Origin: Lingula anatina
Taxonomy: Eukaryota; Brachiopoda; Lingulata; Lingulida; Lingulidae
DNA length: 64,000 nt
Reading direction: 5' to 3'
Assembly: GCF_001039355.2 (NCBI RefSeq)
Contig: NW_019775982.1
Location: forward strand, 39,322 to 103,321
The notes beneath the pieces were generated by a model. The model was given only the letters and a program-made list of their open reading frames with translations. It was not told the origin of the DNA and ran no database searches. A program made the position numbers and the translations under genes. Below are positions 35,645-46,685 of the stretch, one piece after another; positions within the stretch are counted from its first letter, which is position 1; each line of letters starts with the position of its first letter.

Positions 35645-38600
35645 TTTATCGAAGATCAAATGATCTTAACGTTGTCAAATACATCTCTTAAAAAGAGCAC
35701 AGAAATACAAAGAAAAGTATCAGTTATTTCCTATGTACAACTGGTATGAACATTTGGAGGCTTAATGATATTGTCTACTTTCGCCCAAAACTCCTTATTT
35801 ACTGCCTTACGTACATTCTTTTGGGAAATAGATAAATCTTCAGTATTCAGTGACTAAATTAGTTAACATTAACACATATGGCATCTTACGGGCAACGTCA
35901 TAATTTCGATTTTGGGGTAAAAAATTGAAAAATCAGTTTCTCAAATTTCTCTATAATCTGAGCACCCACGATCAGCGTTTCAACGCCGATTTAATGACAT
36001 CATTTAGTACTCTAAAACCCTGCCAGCGATTTTTCTTAGAAGTTTTCGTTCAGATTTTAATCGTTGATAAAGCAAAATAATGTCTTTGTTTAATGAAAAT
36101 CTGTAATTTGGCCCTCATAACACCATAACAAAAACATTTAAACCAAAATGACGGCAAGGGATTGTAGCCTATACACTCCCGGTAAACTCTGACAATTTTA
36201 ATGATAAAATTTTGTTCAGGGATGAAGTTACGCCCCATACCGATTACTATCTTATCTCAAAATAGAAAGGTGTTAAATTGATGATTTAAACTTTGAGCTG
36301 CCTATACTTATACATGTATATTGTAACGAGAAATATAAATGCCGACATTTTATATTTTCGAGGGTTTTTACTGTTTTAAATCAGCACAGAAATAGATACC
36401 TTATTGAATAATTAGATGCAGAAAAAACTTCATTTTCACTATCTGGATAATAATAAAGAGTTACAATATCCTCAATAAGAATTGCTACATTTTTGATTTT
36501 TGATTTTTTTGAAAGTTGTTTTATTTACTTTTATAGAAAACCTGTAGTTGATCCTTTGCCAGAAGTCGTCCCAGGTCTAGTACCATCCCCAGAACCTAGG
36601 ACCCAGCAAAGTGAGACCCCAGAAGGTGAGGCTATCCCTCCACCGCCTCCCTCTAGAACACCTGAAACACCGGGAAATGCGTTCCCTACACAAACCATAG
36701 ACACCACCAGCGAGACTGTAGCGAGCGCAAATCTGCCCAGAGAGACCGAGGAAGAAGTTTCCTGTGGATCAAATGGCAGTCCCGATGAAGTAGTCACCGT
36801 GTCTGTGTCCTTTAAAGAGACCAATGCAGATGACGCTGGATCTTACATTGGACTAGAGGACACTTTTATGGCTGACGGGATGAGCGAGATAACTACAGCT
36901 TTTCACGGTACCTCAGATATGTCACTGCCCACATTCATTGGGCAGGAAGACATGAAGCAAATGGTGGAGGTACAGGTGCCAGCCGTTCACCAGACCACCT
37001 CAGGAGCCTGCACAGAGAGCAAATACAGCTGCTCACTTCAAGACACTCCTGAGAAACCACAGAAATTAACCGTGATCTTTGTGTCACCTTACACCCCTGA
37101 GGAAGATGACACATTGCCGGCTGCTGTATCTAATGAAACACCAGGTCCCGTCAAAGTAGATGTGTCTGGTTCTCCATCTGAAGTCTCACTTTCATGTGCC
37201 ACTCACAGTGGACCTGGGTGCATGAGACAAAACAGCGGCGCCAGCGACGCCATCATCCGTGAGGACCCGGCAGCCTACAGCTCTCCTAGCGACGTCTCTG
37301 TCCTGTCATACATCAGCGATACACCTAAGGTCCGTGCGCACATCAGCTCAAGTGCTACCTCCGTCTTAGAGGTATGGGGCGAGGAGAAAGAGGCACCACC
37401 TCCCAGTTCAGCTGAACCTGGATCCAGCATGGATAAACACGGAGTGATTTTCGACGAAATCATTCCCTTCCGCTGCCCATCTGACGACTCTCTTGGACCA
37501 AATGCCGACAACGCACCTGCAGTAGGGCAGGGAATTGACTCAACTGGGAGCACTGTCTTTAAAGACGAAGTCATTCTTGACAAGGTTGTTCCCTTCCGCT
37601 GCCCATCTGACGACTCTCTTGGACCAAATGCCGACAACGCACCTGCAGCAGGACAGGAAATTGACTCAATTGGGAACAATCTCTTTGAAGGAATCAGAAG
37701 CGAGCATCAGAATAAGAAAGAAGTCGCACTCCGAACACCGATTGCATCAAAGTCGCCCGATTCAGCTAAACATAGACCCAGCATGTATAAATATGACGAA
37801 GTCATTCTTGACAAGGTTGTTCCCTTCCGCTGTCCATCTGACGACTCTCTTGGACCAAATGTCGACAAGGCACCTGCAGCAGGGCAGGGAATTGACTCAC
37901 GTGGGAACAATCTCTTTGAAGGAATCAGAAGCGAGCATCAGAATAAGAAAGAAGTCGCTCTCCGAACACCGATTGCATCCAAATCGCCTGATTCAGCTAA
38001 ACCTGGACCCAGCATATATAAATATGACAAAATCACTATTAACAAATTTGTTCCCTTCTGCTGCCCATCTGACGACTCTCTTGGACCAAATACCGGCAAC
38101 GCACCTAAGGCAGAACAGGAAATTGACTCAAGTGGGAACACTATCTTTGAAGACAAAGTCCCTGTAGACAAAATTGTTCCCTTCAGCTGCCCATCGAACG
38201 ACTCTCTCAGGCCAAATACCGACAACGGACCTGCAGCAGGGAAGGGAATTGACTCAATTTGGAATACTATCTTTGAAGGAAACAGAAGTGAGCATCAGAA
38301 TAAGAAAGCGGTCGTGCTTGGAACACCGATTGTATCAAAGCCGTCTGGCTTAGCTGAACTTAGATCTAACATAGATAAAATTGACGAAGTCATTATAAAC
38401 AAAGATGGTCCCTTCAAATATCCATTTAATGATTCTCCTGGACCAAATACCGACAACGCACGTAAGGCAGAACAGGAAATCGACTCAAGTGGGATCACTA
38501 TCTTTGAAGACGATGCCATATTTGACAAAATTGTCCCCTTCCGCTGCCAATCTAACGACTCTCTTGGACCAAAAACCGACAACGCACCTAAAGTAGGACA

Positions 38601-41415
38601 GGAAATTGGCTTATTTGGGGACAATATCTTCGAAGGAATCAGAAGCGAGCATCAGAATAAGAAAGAGGTCGCACTCGGAACACCGATTGTATCAAAGTCG
38701 TCTGGTTCACCTAAACCTAGATCCAACATGAATAAATATGGCGAAGTCAATATTGACAATATCGTTCCCTTCATACATCCATTTAATGATTCTCCTGGAC
38801 CTAATACCGACAACGCCGCTAAAGCAGCACAGGGAATTGATATGAAAGTCACTGTTGACAAAATTGTTCCCTTCCATTGCCCGTCTGACGACTCTCTTGG
38901 ACCAAATACCAACAACCCACCTAAAGCAGGACAGGAAGTTGGATTATTTGGGGACACTCTCTTTGAAGGAATCAGAAGCAAGCATCAGAATAAGAAAGAG
39001 GTCGTGCTCGGAACACCGATTGCAACAACGTCGCCTGATTTAGCTGAACTTAGATCCAACATGGATAAAAATGACGAAGTCAATATTGGCAAGGATGTTC
39101 CCTTCAAATACCGGTATCCATTTAATGATTCTCCTGGACCAAATGCCGACAACGCACCTAAGGCAGAACAGGAAATTGACTCAAGTGGGAACACTGTCTT
39201 TGAAAACGAAGTCACATTTGAAAAAATTGTTCCCTTCCGCTGTCCATCTGACGACTCCCTTGGACCAAATACTGACAACGCACCTAAGTCAGGACAGTTA
39301 ATTGACCCAAGTGGGAACACTGTCTTTGAAAACGAAGTCACATTTGACAAAATTGTTCCCTTCCGCTGCCCATCTGACGACTCCCTTGGACCAAATACCA
39401 ACAACACACCTAAAGCAGGGCAGGAAATTGACTCAAGAGGGAACACTGTCATTGAAGAAATCAAAAACGAGCATCACGGAACACCAATTGCATCAATTGC
39501 ATCAAAGTCGCCTGCTCCAGTTGAGGCTGAGGCAGAGGAATCCAACAGCGACAAAACTGATATCAGCATCAAAGAGGTCCTTGTTGCCTTCCACTGTCCA
39601 TCTGAAGACTCTCCTGTGTCAGATATCAACAAGGCACCAAAACTAAGACCCGATATCAGCAGCAGTGACACCTCTATTGTAGAGGTAATCGGGGAAGTGG
39701 ACACACACGTACATCAGGCCAATGAAACAAGAGTCGTGTCCATAATAGTACCTACTGTGCAACAGTCGCCTGATTCACTTGAAGCTGAACAAGGATCCGA
39801 CAGCGACAAAAGTGAATTAAGTATCCCCGAGGATCTTGATTCCTTCAGCTGTTCATCTGATTCTCGTGGGTCGGATACCAATAAAGCACCAGCAGCAATA
39901 CCCGACATAAGCCCAAGTGATACCTCTATTCCAGAGGAAATAGGGGAAATACAGGTGGACCAGAACAAAGCACCAAATATAAGACCCGATATTATCACAA
40001 GTGCCACCTCTATCCCAGAGGATATAGGGGAAGTACATGAACATCGGTACGTGGATACGGGCGGTGGATCCAGGGTAAAACCCGCCGCATCCATGTTTTC
40101 AGATTCAGTTGCAGCCAAGGGTGGAGATTCTAGCGACAGAAGTGATTCAACCATCCCTGAAGACCTTGCTGCGTTCAGCTGCTTGTCTGAGATTTCTGTT
40201 TTATCCAGCAGCAAAAAGACCTCAGTAACAAGACCAGACATCAGCACTAGTGAATCCTCCATCTCAGAGGAAATATGTGGATCCTGTGAAAACGTCCAAC
40301 ATGATACGAAGACTGAGGTCGAGTCGCCTTTAACACCAGATGACTCGCACTTGCTTAATACTGTGAAAGCGGTGCCAGGGTCTGACAGCGACCTTAGTAT
40401 TATTGAAGACATCGCTCCATACAGTTGTTTTTCTGAGACGTTCCTCTCGACTGGAATCAGACCAGTTACTGAAACATCGATTTTAGAGGAAATACACTCC
40501 AGCGTCTCATCGGAATCTAACCAGATTGAAACTGTTCACCAAGAAGAGAACAGCTTCCAAAATGGCCGTGATAGAGCCACCAGCGTCATATCCCAACCTG
40601 AGGAAGAAATCACCGTCGGAAACACAGCTTCCAGGGAAAACAGCAGCCCAAAATCTGTCTGTGGAACAAACTCTGATTCAAGTGTTTCTGAAATAGCTTT
40701 ATCGCCACCTTGTTCACAATCAATACTTAACCGTGGGGTTGTCCAATATGAACATTTCAGGTAAGAGTCTTATTTCTTATACATAACTATGATAATGTGT
40801 TTGTAGATGCAGAACGGCGTGAAAATAAACATTTGATATTCTAATTCAACTTTTTATAGTATATTTTGCTTCATCATGGTTTTATCTTTTAAAATTGGTG
40901 GTTAAATAATATTATATTTATTACTTTTAAGTTCAATGTGCAATACTAAAAGAGAGAATCAGTTGGGTTCAAAATGTTCGTTTTATATATCCAGATCGGG
41001 GGCCACCGCCCAGACTCCACCCACATTGGGCAACGCTCATTATAGTCAAGATTCAGGCATTGGGAGCAACCCTGCCTCGGCCCGCCGCACTGGCAAAGCC
41101 TCAAGTGGCTTCGTTTTACCTCGTGCGTACAAAACTACACAGCGTCTTCAGCAACGCCTTACAGCCAGTAACAACCACGTGACAGTCAAACCTCGAGCTG
41201 TCACACCAGCCCCTAATGGTGTAGAAAATAGGACATCTAGACGGACAAATGAGGGAAAGGGCAATAAAACAAGGAAGGTGGCCAAAGGTTCTCGGCCTAC
41301 CGCCGCACATCATCGTCGCCGCCGTAAGAAACCAGCAACACCTGTACAAACCACAGCTAAGCGTGCTCGAGAAGCCTGGGGTGAAGAGGGCTATTTATCT
41401 GATTTCGAGGACTGA
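34807..41415 (+). CDS. Unrecognised repeat-rich protein, about 1,587 residues, 3 exons
   Basis: Exons: 34807-34925, 36537-40760, 40995-41415. All three junctions agree in phase (CA|A and AG|A) and the total is 4,764 nt to the TGA stop. The start ATG opens a 40-residue exon, MPSWLRRAWRRVSCC..., with a basic amphipathic N-terminus and paired cysteines. The long exon first encodes a Pro-rich acidic region, then from about residue 341 to 1048 a dozen tandem repeats centred on PF-x-C-P-S-D-D-S-L-G-P-N, then more degenerate copies to about residue 1361. The last exon is strongly basic (HHRRRRKKP) and ends GYLSDFED. No known domain, signal peptide or membrane span was recognised. An earlier ATG at 34780 is out of frame and stops after 14 codons. 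Function unknown; composition suggests an intrinsically disordered protein. Confidence 0.82.
35085..35581. repeat. 19-bp direct repeats bounding a 459-bp segment
   Basis: The 19-bp word GTTGAAAGAAAATTAAGGT occurs identically at 35085-35103 and 35563-35581, in the first intron of the repeat-protein gene. The enclosed 459 bp ends in a short AT simple repeat just before the second copy. That layout resembles a retroposed insertion with a long target-site duplication, but no known element body was recognised. Confidence 0.45.
35581..35641. repeat. (TA)n microsatellite
   Basis: About 30 uninterrupted TA units in intron 1 of the repeat-protein gene, immediately after the 19-bp repeat copy. Confidence 0.95.
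37440..39560 (+). repeat. Coding tandem repeat array with short and long units
   Basis: At least twelve copies of a unit with consensus V-x-x-D-K-I-V-P-F-R-C-P-S-D-D-S-L-G-P-N, then TDNAPKAGQEIDSSGNT and a Phe-Glu. Short units are about 42 codons (126 bp). Long units are about 77 codons (231 bp) because they add EGIRSEHQNKKEVALRTPI and a Ser/Pro tail. In the first part the two kinds tend to alternate. Neighbouring copies differ by only a few bases at DNA level, so they were recently duplicated or homogenised. Because of this repetition, other frames stay open over parts of the array; they are shadows. Confidence 0.9.
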
Positions 41416-42898
41416 ATTTTCAATTTTACTAGGTTTTCTTTTTCTTTTTTTTTTTTTTTTTTTTGGGGGGGGGGGGGGGAGGGGGTAAAGGTAGGGGTGC
41501 GTTGAACATATTTTTAATATTTTCATTGAGTTTTTTTAAATTAAAAACTTCACATTAAGATGAAATTCAATGGTCAAATGATAAAAAAGTATAATATGAG
41601 AAAAAAGTCATCGTGGAAAAAATTAACGGGAAAAAATCAAACATATCTTAAGAACAGATTATCCATCACTGCGCGATTTTGATTTTCACTGATATACTGA
41701 ATGTTTTAACCAATTAGATTTTAGCATGATCATGTCTTTCTCTCGTTATCGTCAAACAATCACTTTAGACCTTAGGTAGTGCAATTTAAGTGCACTTAAT
41801 ACGGAAGACATCAAGTCTACAAAAGATAGAGAGTATAGTAACATGTCCTTAAAAACAGAAGCGGTACTATTAATTGGCACTGATAGAGCTAGTGAACTAC
41901 ATCCTGAATTAATTTGGGTAGGAACGGTTCAGCCAATCTCCCCTCCCTTCAATTTCTTAACGTTGGCACTAACTTCCGTGTTCGAAAGAAGATATGAAAC
42001 GATCGTCTTCTGCTAGATTATTTAGAAAAGTATTCATATTAATGTGTCACCACGCAGTTTTAGCTCTCTTAGTCAAACAAATATATATTTTGACTATATG
42101 TTACTCCTTGAAATTTTTGTCATCTTTTTTTTTACCTGTATTAGTTAGTGTAGACTCAATCTCATACATCAACAGATGAGGCATGTCGGCAAATGTTCAC
42201 TTCACTTGTAGCGGTTTACCTTAATGTTCCTTTCCCTAATCCTCATCTTTGGATAAAAGCTTTGAAATAAAAAAAATCTTCTATGTTTGACACACGACAT
42301 GAACTGTCGTTTGGGGTATTGAAGTAATGTGAGGACCACCTATTTATATCAATTTCTTTTAGCCAACTTTATCGACATATTGTACTGTTCAAACGTTTCG
42401 ATCATATTATTATTTTTGAGTAATAAAAAAGATAAAGCACCGTCGATCAGCAGACAGGTCATGTGACACGTTCATTTCAGTATATTCCGCCTGTGTAGTA
42501 AATGTTTTAAAATTGACCTGGAAGAAGAGCTTTATTTATTCTGGTTATTGTTGCACAGTGACGATGCATGGTAAGTAAAAGGGAAAGAGAAAGTACATGT
42601 ATGATAGCACAAAATCGTATTTATCCTATTTTGACTTTAATATATGCGTTGAACAACTTAAAAACACATGATGACTGTACAACAATATTTATTTTATCTT
42701 TCATTTCACACTTCTGAAGTATTACAGTTATTACGTTCAATTGTTTAAGATATCAATTTTATCAAATATTGTTTTTATCTCTATATATAATAAAATAGCA
42801 CCACCAATAACACTGCAATGAATTACATTCACCAGTAAAGAAGTAGAGCACATAGATCAGGAATATTTAATATACGATGAAAAGTATTTGTAAATTTT

Positions 42899-42900
<2 letters not shown>

Positions 42901-42932
<32 letters not shown>
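42901..42932. repeat. Poly-T tract
   Basis: A run of about 32 T in the intergenic region. No element body is recognised next to it. Confidence 0.9.
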
Positions 42933-42933
<1 letters not shown>

Positions 42934-43660
42934 ACCAGATAATAAATCACTTTTGTGTGAAGTGATTTTGGGAATATCGTAATTGTGTCAGGAGGAAAAT
43001 GAACTGTTTTAGTCTCATCTGCCGGCAATATATAAAATCACCACAGGACGTCTTTAAGGTGAAATGATTTAAAAGTATTTTTGAGAATCTGATACTGCTA
43101 ACAAAATAAGTAATGTATGTTACTTTTCATCATAGTACACTCATGGAAAATAATGAAACTATGCATGTATTACCACCTATACTGATGAATAAACAAAATG
43201 ATAATATCGAATCGGTATTTCTTCTAGACTTTTGAATGACAACTGTCAAAGTGACAAACTGATATAAAAGACTAGAAGTAGGAGCACAAACAGGGTAGAC
43301 TTCCAATACTTCAAATAAGATCACCAAATAAGTGCCCCTTGGATTATATAAAAAACTAACTTTAAAACCCTTTAAATCAAAATATTTGCTTTATTTCTCA
43401 AACACCACAAATATGCCTACTTTTCTCGTGAATAACATAATATATTGTGTTGAAAAATCATGACCAAATGCAGAGTCCAAATTGCCCCGAGCCAAGTGGT
43501 CCAACTATAAGATGTGTTTGTCTTTGGATTGCGGCCATTTTGATGCTAGAATGAGCTACATACTAACAAATGGACATTCAACTATGAAAATTGGGCGAAA
43601 GAAATGAAAACGCCAGCCTTGGGAACAGAAAACGTCGCAATACATGCAGTTTCTATGTGA

Positions 43661-43740
43661 GCGATACCAGTGGCTATAGAACTCATAGCACTGTAAGAGA
43701 GCGATACCAGTGGCTATAGAACTCATAGCACTGTAAGAGA
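43661..43740. repeat. Perfect 40-bp tandem duplication
   Basis: Positions 43661-43700 and 43701-43740 are identical (starting GCGATACCAGTGGCTATAGA). The lack of differences implies a recent duplication or a possible assembly artefact. Confidence 0.95.
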
Positions 43741-45197
43741 GAAGACAGTTTGTATTTCGTTCAAAGATCGGCATGAAACGCTTTCAGCAAAGTCCATCTG
43801 CAGAATAATCTGCAACAGTATACCCTTTAACAGTAACTTTTGCTTTGTAGGCATCAGTAAAATATCAATACGTTGTGTTAATCCAATGTTTTAAAACAAT
43901 GGCCTCAGAAAAAGAAAATGTTTGATTTTCAAATCTAAGTGAAAATAATATATCATTTGATTTAATGATTTCAAATGCCACAAAATCAATCAAAGCCTGT
44001 TAGAATAGAAACTCCGACATTGTCATGCAGACCTTTTATCGTGTTATATGTTGTAGTTATATTTTAATATTAAAATGTTATATATAATATATAATATTAT
44101 AACATAAAAACCAAGATGTATTTAGGTCTAAATGTGTAATACAGTACATCTGCACGTCGAAGAATCAAAGTCAATCGCAAAAAATCATTATAGATTTTTT
44201 TAACTATGTGGGCTCTGAAAATGGTTGTTTCTCCCCGTGTTTGTAATCTAAATATCAAAAATTTGAAAAAAATATCATTCCAACTAATGTTTCGATGCAT
44301 ATTTTTTTTAATAAAGCGTCTTCAGTGTATTATGATGTTATTTGTTAAATAACGTGTGTTAATCGACCAGTTAATTTACTACTGTTTTTATAATTGTTTC
44401 ATTCTACATGTATTTGACCAGTTCCTTGAAGGGAAAACTTGGATGTGCTTTGTAAATTATCTGGCACTCTTCTGATCAGCCTTTGATTGCGGCATGAGAA
44501 AAAAGGCATAGTAGAGACTGCTTTTAATATTCTAATGATTTGTCATTAAAATGTAAAATGCACAAAGAGCAGATTAAGCGTAAACTACATCTTTATTTTT
44601 ACCCTGGTACATATATGAGATTGTTATGGAAACATTTTATGTATCTAGACAATAAAGCTTGAAATTACAATATAGGTCAATTGGCTATTTTGCATAGTCT
44701 AAAAAGATTCTCGTCCAGGCTAAAATGCATTTTGTAGAGGGCTAAATCAGAACGGAATGTTTGTATTTTTAAATTCTTAAAAGTAATAAAAAAGCTACAA
44801 GTGCTAGTGCAGTACATATCACATTTGCCACGCGTCTCAGGTGGTACAATAAACCGTCAGGTAGTTTGATTGAGTCCAGCATTACCTCTTCCTTGACATG
44901 CTCCAACTATATATATATATACTACTTTACGACTACTATACGTGTTCATTTACATACCCATTCAATATATAGCGTACGAAATACAACAGTGATCTACATT
45001 TGGCATTCACTGATTTACTATATTCTGTTTGTAAGATGTATGGCTACTACATTCATTGGGCACGTTCGTCAACAGAAAAAAGAAGCAACACTTCAAATAA
45101 TCAATTAATTCCAAGCAACGCTAATTAATCTTTTATATAGACTAAGAGATTTATGATTGTTTTTTTTTTTTTTTTCATTCAATTGCATTTCAATATG

Positions 45198-46018
45198 TAT
45201 ACTCCCTTAGCAAAAAAGGTGTCACCCCTACTGCAATTATGTACATTGCTACAAAGGTACCCATACTTAAAGGTTGGGTTAGTCCTTGATAATTAATCAG
45301 AGGATTACATAACATCATAACCAAAACAGGCACAATGGGCAAGATTGCCTGGGTAAAGCCGACAGAAGGAAACCACACCAAGAGAAGAGAGAATGTCAGT
45401 ACACTTTCCTCGTAGAAAACGTTTCATGACATAAAGGAAGTTGACTACAACATTTAACAAGAACAGGACAAACCATGCATGGTTGACAGGATGCACCTCA
45501 CATAAGTATTGGCTACTGTGGTATGGATGGGCTGGCAGTGGTCAACGGAAACCTTACCAGAGAACTATCCACCCAAGTACTGGAAAGGAACTTAAGGAAT
45601 TCTGTCGAGATATGGAACCCATGACCACCCATTTATGTTTCAGCACGATAATGCTACTCCAATGAAACAGCAGACTGGTTGTATGCGAACCAGACCCCCC
45701 CCCCCCCCCCCCCCCCGGGTCCAGCTCAATCCCTAGATAAAAACCTCATTAAAATGCGTGGGATATCCTTGGAACGCCAACACTGTACAAACGTTACAGA
45801 ACTTTTTGACTCTACGCACTTCAACCCAGATGGTTCTGTACAAAATGCCAAAATGTGGCTTTGATTTTTTCACTTTGGTTAGCTCACTCATTAATTGTAC
45901 AATCAGTAATTTTTGGTGAAAAACATCCCTTTATAAGTCTAATTAAGAACATTGGTTCATTACATGATTTTCTGTTTCAATTGCATTAGGGGGGGCACTT
46001 TTTTGCTAGGGGAGTATA
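45198..46018. mobile_element. Degraded Tc1/mariner-like transposon, copy 1
   Basis: The left terminus TATACTCCCTTAGCAAAAAA and the right terminus, inverted TATACTCCCCTAGCAAAAAA, are near-exact terminal inverted repeats beginning at TA, the target site of this superfamily. The interior (821 bp total) keeps only broken pieces of a transposase-like frame on the plus strand and contains a C22 run at 45695-45716. It lies just beyond the 3' end of the protease gene. It is related to copy 2 at 55265-56196, sharing the termini and the inner stretch ACATGATTTTCTGTTTCA. Confidence 0.8.
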
Positions 46019-46449
46019 TATCTAATTATTTTCTAATTATTTTGTCAAATGTTTGAATATCTTAATATAATATCTCAAAAGAACAATAATAGGCATCTTA
46101 TGGATCACATCGGTTGTCTTTCAAATGGTGACAGCTACCTCTTAGTGTTCATTACCTCTTAAAATAGTGACAGCTGGCGGAAAATCGTGTCTGTATGGTG
46201 GATAAAAAAGCCGGGAAACAGAAACTGATTTTTTATCAAATATTTTGTCTAAACTGTAATCCAATGGAATTAATCTTCACAGCCAAGAAAGTTTTAACTG
46301 GTATATTGATATATTTCAAAAGGAGCGACAGTGTACTGAGTTTAGCTGAATTAAGAGAAAAAAAACTTAAAACTTTTTAGGAAATTAAGACAAAGTTCAT
46401 GGCATCTTTTTTATCCAAGCATATCATATACATGTATGTTTGTCACATT
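46019..46449. other. Short intergenic stretch downstream of the protease gene
   Basis: About 430 bp between copy 1 of the Tc1-like element and the stop codon of the minus-strand protease gene. It probably contains that gene's 3' UTR; no clear poly(A) signal on the minus strand was identified. Confidence 0.5.
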
Positions 46450-46685
46450 TTAGCACAGATAACGCTCAAAGTAAAAACCGTTTTTATTACGACTAAAATA
46501 ATTACCTACACTTCCGTATAATATGCATTCTCCATCAGGAGAAAAAGGCATTTTATAAAAGGTGACTGCTTTACAACCTTCAAAATAGGTACAATCTTCT
46601 TTGCACGTTTTAGCATCGAAGCGAAGGGTGGTAGTGAGCTTGGAGTCTGGTGTACTGGCAAAACCCTTCTTCCAACAAGTTTTAC
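46450..46685 (-). CDS. Last exon of the S8 protease: PAN/apple-like domain
   Basis: Residues about 598-675 read GKTCWKKGFASTPD..., with six cysteines spaced as TC, TCKEDC, GCKAVTFY, EC and a terminal LC just before TAA. The pattern C-x3-C-x5-C-x-A-x3-[FY]-x..C-x-L, with the final Cys closing the domain, is that of PAN/apple folds, which bind proteins or sugars. The assignment is by eye; a profile search would decide. It joins in phase to the exon that ends the P domain. Confidence 0.65.

Larger units (their letters stand above)
41416..45197. other. Intergenic region, no gene seen
   Basis: AT-rich DNA. Contents: a T20-G15 run at 41445-41479 right after the stop of the repeat-protein gene, an AATAAA near 42264, poly-T at 42901-42932 and a 40-bp tandem duplication at 43661-43740. 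Short open frames lack support from splice sites or families. Confidence 0.6.

Noticed and set aside
37535-38167. A 210-codon plus-strand frame overlapping the repeat-protein exon
   Set aside because: It is a shadow in a second frame, kept open by the repeated DNA units. It has no splice support and the 1,423-codon frame fits both flanking exons.
37440-39560. Regular repeats resembling a CRISPR array
   Set aside because: The units are coding, 126-231 bp, and in frame in a spliced animal gene. There is no short repeat-unique spacer pattern.
39714-40412. A 232-codon minus-strand frame
   Set aside because: Antisense shadow of the same exon. The Ser/Leu-rich composition mirrors the Asp/Glu/Ser-rich sense strand, and no promoter or splice context was seen.
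42480-42572. A possible plus-strand first exon ending ACGATGCATG before GTAAGT
   Set aside because: The donor is good, but no downstream plus-strand exon was found in the next 15 kb and there is no clear core promoter.
45679-45864. A frame starting with a polyproline run
   Set aside because: The prolines come from a C22 run inside the degraded Tc1-like element.
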